A stretch of 64,000 bases of DNA, taken from positions 248,001-312,000 of the forward strand of contig CAJXPB010000004.1 of NCBI GenBank assembly GCA_913057905.1. Reading direction: 5' to 3'. A model generated the notes under the pieces. It did not search any database. It saw only the letters and a list, made by a program, of their open reading frames with translations, and was not told where the DNA came from. Of the stretch, positions 59,928 through 64,000 are shown one piece after another. How positions within the stretch are numbered: the first letter of the stretch is position 1; every line of letters starts with the position of its first letter. This DNA is from an uncultured Pseudomonadota bacterium. Lineage in GTDB: Bacteria > Myxococcota_A > Bradymonadia > Bradymonadales > Bradymonadaceae. Position numbers and translations under genes: made by a program.

Positions 59928-61892
59928 TCAGTAGCGTTTGAGGCCAAAGTACCCGAGTGCGTAGCTGACGATCCCGTTGAACGCCAGCCACACCTGGTCG
60001 AGGGTGCCCGCCATACCTGGAATCCACTGCACGTTTGACGTCATCAGAAAGACCTCGGTCAGGCAGAACGCAGCAGTTCCGACGGCGAGCCCGGCGGCCA
60101 AGCCGCGGCCCTTGTCGGTGCCACCCAGGAGGCCAAAGGCGGCCAGCGGAATCAGAAAGCTCGCAAGCAGCGGGCTCTGGTCGAATTGCGGCCCGAGCAG
60201 CCAGACGTCGAGTTCGGCGAGCGGGCGAGAGATAGCACCCACGAAGCCGCCGAGGGCGCTGGCGTCGACCAACATCGGAAGGAAGAAGAGGCCGCACCCG
60301 GTCAGCACCGTTCCGGCGGCGAATCCGACATTGACGTTGGCGCCGATATTCAGCAGGTCACGTCGCCGGACGCCGAAGATGCCGAGGCCTGCCAGGAGGA
60401 GGCTCGTCAAAAAGCGCCATCCGCCGGGCGTGGTGTTGGCGTTTTGGACCGCCGAGTCCGCGCGGATGATGCCCGAACCGTAGCGTTCCGAGTACTCGTT
60501 CGGGTCGTCAAACCGGTCGCGCTGGGAGGAATCGGCCGTCGACTCGAGGATCTCCTCGACCCGGTCGGGATTCGTGATGCCCTGGGAGACGACCAGGGCC
60601 GCCACGGCCGCGGCGTGCGGACTCGCCATCGACGTACCCATGTAGAGCACGAAATCGTGGGCGTCGGTCTGGCCATCTTTCAGCGTCTGCTGGAGTACTC
60701 CGTCGGGTCGGCCGTCGTCATTCTGGTCGACTCGCGTATTCCCGCCGGGTGCGGCGATATCGACGAAATCGCCCCACTGCGAATAGAAGGTTGTCGATTT
60801 GTCGTACTGCGTCGCCGCTACCGCGATGACGTGGTCGTAAGCGGCCGGATAGCTCTTTTCGCGCTTCCCGCTGTTGCCCGCCGCCGCGATGATGGTGACA
60901 CCCTGTTCGTAGGCGTGGTCGATGGCTCTCTTGAGTACAAGGCTCGGCAGAGGACCGCCGAGGCTCATGTTGACGATATCAGCCCCGTTGTCGGCCGCGA
61001 ACCGGATGGCGTCGGCGATGTCGGCGATGCTGCCGAAGCCCTCGGAGTTGAGGACCCTCAGCGGCATGATCGACGAGTCGTGGGCCACGCCGGCGACGCC
61101 GAATTCGTTGTTGGTCGTCTGGGCAATCGTGCCGGCGACATGGGTTCCATGACCGTGGCCGTCCCAGGCGAAGTCATCGTCGTCGACAAAGTCGTATCCA
61201 GTGACCGAGTCCGTGCCCTCCAGATCGCGAGGTCGCGTGATCCCGCGGTCGGCGTCTTCGTCGAGAGCCACGCCGGTATCGGCGACGGCCACCACAACGT
61301 CATCACCGGCGGTCTCGCTCCACGCCTCCGACACGCCGATCTGCTTGAAGTTCCACTGGAACTGGTACAGCGGGTCGTTGGGAGCATTTCCGTCGGACCC
61401 GAGCATCGTGTAGGTCAGATTCTCTTCGATCGATTGAATCCAATCTCGCGGTGCGCGCTCGCTCAGACAGTCCTTGATGTAGGGAACCGCGCCCTCGTTT
61501 ACTTCGGCGATAAAGACATTTGGCTCGTCGCTGTAGCGGCTATTGAGCCGCAGGTTGAGGTCATACCGTTCGCCGAATTCCCTGATCTCGGAGTTGGCGA
61601 TGTCGTCATGAAAGTCGAAGACGACTTCGTCATTGTCCGGGTCGATGTCGACGACCTGGCCGGTGTATCCGGACCGATCAGCCTGCGACAACGTGGACGG
61701 ATCGGAGGGAGGTGCATTCTCAGTCGAGGGCGATTGGCCATTCAGGCAAGCCTCCCAACCGTCGATCGACGGGCCACCCACATCCGGGCCGGAGTCCTGT
61801 GCGGAGCCGACTGCCGGCAGGGCGACCAGCGCGAATCCGGCCGCGACGGCAGCGACAGAACGGACGAGTTGAGCAACATTTGAGTCAATCAT
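59928..61892 (-). CDS. Secreted subtilase with polytopic membrane tail
   Basis: A 654-residue S8 serine protease (signal peptide AAVAAGFALVALPAVGSA; ATG 61892). After a pro-region (about 60-165) the catalytic triad is Asp in VAVADTGVAL, His in DGHGHGTHVAGT and Ser in GTSMASPHAAAV, with oxyanion Asn in AAAGNSG. The C-terminal 140 residues have about five hydrophobic segments (including VNVGFAAGTVLTGCGLFFLP and SFLIPLAAFGLLGG), which would anchor the enzyme in a membrane. That tail is unusual for a subtilase. Confidence 0.93.
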   Translation of the reverse strand: MIDSNVAQLVRSVAAVAAGFALVALPAVGSAQDSGPDVGGPSIDGWEACLNGQSPSTENAPPSDPSTLSQADRSGYTGQVVDIDPDNDEVVFDFHDDIANSEIREFGERYDLNLRLNSRYSDEPNVFIAEVNEGAVPYIKDCLSERAPRDWIQSIEENLTYTMLGSDGNAPNDPLYQFQWNFKQIGVSEAWSETAGDDVVVAVADTGVALDEDADRGITRPRDLEGTDSVTGYDFVDDDDFAWDGHGHGTHVAGTIAQTTNNEFGVAGVAHDSSIMPLRVLNSEGFGSIADIADAIRFAADNGADIVNMSLGGPLPSLVLKRAIDHAYEQGVTIIAAAGNSGKREKSYPAAYDHVIAVAATQYDKSTTFYSQWGDFVDIAAPGGNTRVDQNDDGRPDGVLQQTLKDGQTDAHDFVLYMGTSMASPHAAAVAALVVSQGITNPDRVEEILESTADSSQRDRFDDPNEYSERYGSGIIRADSAVQNANTTPGGWRFLTSLLLAGLGIFGVRRRDLLNIGANVNVGFAAGTVLTGCGLFFLPMLVDASALGGFVGAISRPLAELDVWLLGPQFDQSPLLASFLIPLAAFGLLGGTDKGRGLAAGLAVGTAAFCLTEVFLMTSNVQWIPGMAGTLDQVWLAFNGIVSYALGYFGLKRY

Positions 61893-62406
61893 GGTGCACC
61901 TTGCGTTGAGACGACCACAAAAGGATGTGCCTCGGAGAGGCGCAACGGGTCGAAGGTCACGTCTTCGCCACCCTGACAACGCCTGTCAACCGTGTCGGCA
62001 TTCCAGAAGCGGCTCCATCGCAGACGCGATGCGCCCTATCGCGACCGCTCCGACGATAACAGATTCACGACCAACGCTGAAAGCCGAACCGGGCCGTCGT
62101 AGGGGTCGGAAGCACGGGGATCGTGGGTGTGCGGGGGGTGGTCAACCCCGGGCTCGACGGCGTTCGTCGCCAGTCCGGGGATCGTGGGTGTGCGGGGGTG
62201 GTCAACCCCGGGCTCGACGGCGTCCTATCGGCGCCGTCAGCACCCGGGGGCACGGAATCTCGGCCGCGTGGCGGCCTCGCGTCGGGAGAGCGAAGAAGCC
62301 TGAAGCTGCGGTTGGGCAGAACTGCGGGGATCGTGGGGCGACGCATCCTGACGACGTGTGCTGGCGACGCATCCTGACGACGCATGCTGACGAAGTCGTA
62401 GATCTG
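61893..62406. repeat. Repeat-rich gap upstream of the transposase relic
   Basis: The gap holds two copies of a roughly 48-base unit (62115-62163 and 62176-62223) containing GGGATCGTGGGTGTGCGGGG and CAACCCCGGGCTCGACGGCG. Two exact 17-base copies of GACGCATCCTGACGACG lie at 62340-62356 and 62365-62381. There is no convincing gene. The repeats are next to an IS200/IS605-type transposase and may be its ends or tandem expansions. Confidence 0.7.
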
Positions 62407-62811
62407 CTATCGAGTTCGCTCCCAGTCGGCTCTGGTCGTTTGTCTGCCGTGGCGTTGCTTCTGGTTTCTGACGTAGTTTGCGATGCCGCGGATGCGGCGA
62501 TGGTCGAAGGTCAGTGCGCCGTAGCCGATGGCCCATCGGAAGTTCCTCATCGCAGGGTATTCGTTTCGGAGCGCCCCGCTCGACTGGCTCTTCAGTTTAG
62601 CAACACAGTCCGACACGGTGGTGTTCGGCGGAAGTGCACAGAGTATATGGACGTGATCATGCCAGCCGTTCACGGCGAAGGGATACCCGCCGATGCGTTT
62701 GGTAATCTGACCCAACCGACCGTAGAGGAATTCGTCGTATTCCTCCTTGAGACAAGGACGGCGGTACTTCGTGCTAAACACGAGATGGTAGCGAAACTTG
62801 GTCCAAGGCAT
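62407..62811 (-). CDS. tnpA: IS200/IS605-type Y1 (HUH) transposase
   Basis: A 134-residue HUH transposase. It contains the HUH motif GWHDHVHIL (about 56-64), an N-terminal WTKFRYHLVFSTKYRRP, and the catalytic Tyr in GIANYVRNQ (about 115-123). ATG 62811 follows GGAGGGGAG. These enzymes move single-stranded DNA at palindromic ends; no partner TnpB is present. It may be a REP-associated (RAYT-like) or a solo IS200 copy. Flanking repeats and the hairpin at 63043-63092 are candidate ends. Confidence 0.9.
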   Translation of the reverse strand: MPWTKFRYHLVFSTKYRRPCLKEEYDEFLYGRLGQITKRIGGYPFAVNGWHDHVHILCALPPNTTVSDCVAKLKSQSSGALRNEYPAMRNFRWAIGYGALTFDHRRIRGIANYVRNQKQRHGRQTTRADWERTR

Positions 62812-63125
62812 CTCCCCTCCAATCAGATTGTACACAAAAACGCCGAGCGCCGATGGTATCTCGCCGTACGCAGGCGAGTCAACTCGCAACTGCACTATTC
62901 ACTTCGAACGCCCACCGTCCTCACAACTGCCATCGCCGACTGCTTTATCGTCCTCATACCCACGGAGTTCGGCGAGCCTTCCAACGTCAACTATCCACCA
63001 ACGCCAGTCTTATCGCGAGGGAGCGTAGCGACCGACATTGAGTACCCCCCGATCCGACCGACGCGCCCTTGGCGCGGAGGGAGGTCGGGGGTGTCCAACG
63101 CCACAAACCAACCAACGCCCGACCA
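62812..63125. other. Gap with large imperfect palindrome
   Basis: A palindromic stretch at 63043-63092 begins ACCCCCCGA, contains an inner perfect stem CGCGCC-CTT-GGCGCG (63062-63076) and ends TCGGGGGT. It is a strong hairpin in both strands. It lies between the transposase start and the end of the cNMP gene, and can mark an IS end or a terminator for that gene. No coding frame is convincing. Confidence 0.6.
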
Positions 63126-64000
63126 TCAATCCTCGGAGATCTCCGACAGATCGGTGCCGGAGACAGTGGAGGCGACGTCCTCGAGACGGCGTTGAGCCAG
63201 TTTGACGGTGTATTTGGCCAGGGTGGGAAAGTCCGCGGCGGTGGCGTCGAACTGGCCCTCCGGCAAAAAGAGGAGGCGGCTCGGCTCGTTGATGATAATG
63301 TCGGCCTGCGGGGGGCGCTCCGAGACGATCCCGATCTCGCCGAAGACGTCGCCGGGCTCGAGGGTCTCGATGGTGATTTCCCAGTCTTCGTCCCGGCGAA
63401 CCATGTCGGCCGAGCCTTCGATCATCAAAAAGAGGCCCGGGCTGCGGCCATCCTGTTCGATGAGTCGGGTGTCGGCGTCGAGTTCGATGCCGTCGAAGGC
63501 ACCGAGGAGATCGCGGCGCCGGTCGGCAGGGATGGCCTGGAAGAGCCCGTGACGTTCCATCAGCGCGCCCATGAAAGCGTGGCCGGCCAGATGTTCGATC
63601 CGTTCGCGGTAGGTTGGAAACTCGTCATCGAGGGCATCGATGTCGGAGGTGCCGAGCATCAGCGCCTCGGAACCGTGCCGGGCGACGACGTCTTCGGGAA
63701 GGCCGCGCTTCGGGCGGGTAAAGCCGCCGAGTCCGATGAGCGATCCGGAGGGAAGTCGGTACGTGGGGTCGGTTTCTCCGAGGGTGATGTCGGGGGTGAC
63801 GGTCCACACCAGTAGATTGGGCACCTGGCCGGCTTCCATCAGCGGGGCCAGCGCGTCGCCGGTCCAGAGGGCGAGCCGTCGAATCGTCGCGTCCAGGGCA
63901 TCGCGCGGCATCTGGCTGAGCAGCGGCATCGGCGGCAACCCGGCAGGGTCCGCGTCCGCTGCGTCGGTTGAACACGCCTCGATGAGTCGGTCCAGACAAT
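63126..64000 (-). CDS. Cyclic-nucleotide-binding protein, partial at right edge
   Basis: The frame is open beyond the window, so the N-terminus is missing (at least 291 residues here). The C-terminal domain is a cNMP-binding fold: LIEQDGRSPGLFLMIEGSAD, LEPGDVFGEIGIVSERPPQA and IINEPSRLLFLP. The upstream region (about 1-140 of the visible part) contains LIGLGGFTRPKRGLPEDVVA and is not recognised. No DNA-binding tail follows; the protein ends VASTVSGTDLSEISED. The second protein of this type in 4 kb. Confidence 0.85.
   Translation of the reverse strand, partial: CLDRLIEACSTDAADADPAGLPPMPLLSQMPRDALDATIRRLALWTGDALAPLMEAGQVPNLLVWTVTPDITLGETDPTYRLPSGSLIGLGGFTRPKRGLPEDVVARHGSEALMLGTSDIDALDDEFPTYRERIEHLAGHAFMGALMERHGLFQAIPADRRRDLLGAFDGIELDADTRLIEQDGRSPGLFLMIEGSADMVRRDEDWEITIETLEPGDVFGEIGIVSERPPQADIIINEPSRLLFLPEGQFDATAADFPTLAKYTVKLAQRRLEDVASTVSGTDLSEISED

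Noticed and set aside
60186..61883. Long plus-strand frame of 565 codons opposite the subtilase
   Set aside because: It lies antisense to a clear S8 protease and its product has the Val/Gly/Arg-rich composition of a GC-rich shadow frame.
62115..62223. CRISPR array suggested by spaced repeats
   Set aside because: Only two copies of a long unit and no cas genes; these are direct repeats, not a CRISPR.

Overview
This window looks like chromosomal DNA of a GC-rich, probably halophilic, myxobacteria-like delta-proteobacterium. The support is a set of acidic proteins, Hanks-type kinases with helical repeats, many lipoproteins, a matrixin protease with a MYXO-CTERM-like tail and a Brp/Blh retinal-forming enzyme. 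A member of the Bradymonadales would fit, but that is inference.

Region 1 (1-544) is the chromosomal left flank and holds a 44-bp tandem repeat but no firm gene. Region 2 (545-21830) is a 21-kb integrative element inserted in tRNA-Pro(GGG). It is bounded by a perfect 48-bp direct repeat: the 3' part of the tRNA at 545-592 and the intact tRNA gene at 21785-21858. Its left half is a satellite-like replication module: tyrosine integrase, an unknown protein, an AlpA-like helix-turn-helix protein, a PriCT-type primase, a P4-type SF3 primase-helicase, an iteron-like inverted repeat that is a candidate origin, and a terminase-small-subunit-like protein. No capsid, portal or large terminase gene is present. 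Its right half is cargo: small membrane proteins and lipoproteins (including three paralogues sharing a KxPSSAE/NPM.(V/I)RLQK domain), a HEPN Abi-like protein beside a gene-free stretch with a very strong hairpin, a type IIG restriction-methyltransferase, and a two-gene module of unknown function. It also carries fossils: a frameshifted second integrase, an antisense relic of the same primase, and a relic of its own zinc-ribbon gene. These suggest that several related elements have used this site.

Region 3 (21.8-32 kb) is housekeeping backbone: parA-parB, an acyl-CoA carboxylase carboxyltransferase, a Brp/Blh enzyme, all four serine tRNAs around tadA, SRP RNA with a bidirectional terminator, thrS without the usual TGS domain, and a DsbA-like lipoprotein.

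Region 4 (32-46 kb) carries envelope functions: a cytochrome-like lipoprotein and MATE exporter pair, a cysteine-rich Pal-like lipoprotein with a CpoB-like partner, an inositol-monophosphatase family enzyme, a peptidoglycan-related group (serine hydrolase, LD-carboxypeptidase, DUF3108 protein), a CDF transporter and a GDP-mannose pyrophosphorylase.

Region 5 (46-59 kb) is a signalling block with two large Ser/Thr kinases joined to repeat or ATPase domains, a PEGA protein and a TPR lipoprotein, followed by moaC, a TatD-like protein without its metal ligands, a PmtA-like methyltransferase, rsmA and two zinc proteases. Region 6 (59-64 kb) has two cyclic-nucleotide-binding proteins, a subtilase with a polytopic membrane tail and an IS200/IS605-type transposase amid short repeats.

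All names rest on motifs read by eye. No database search was possible.
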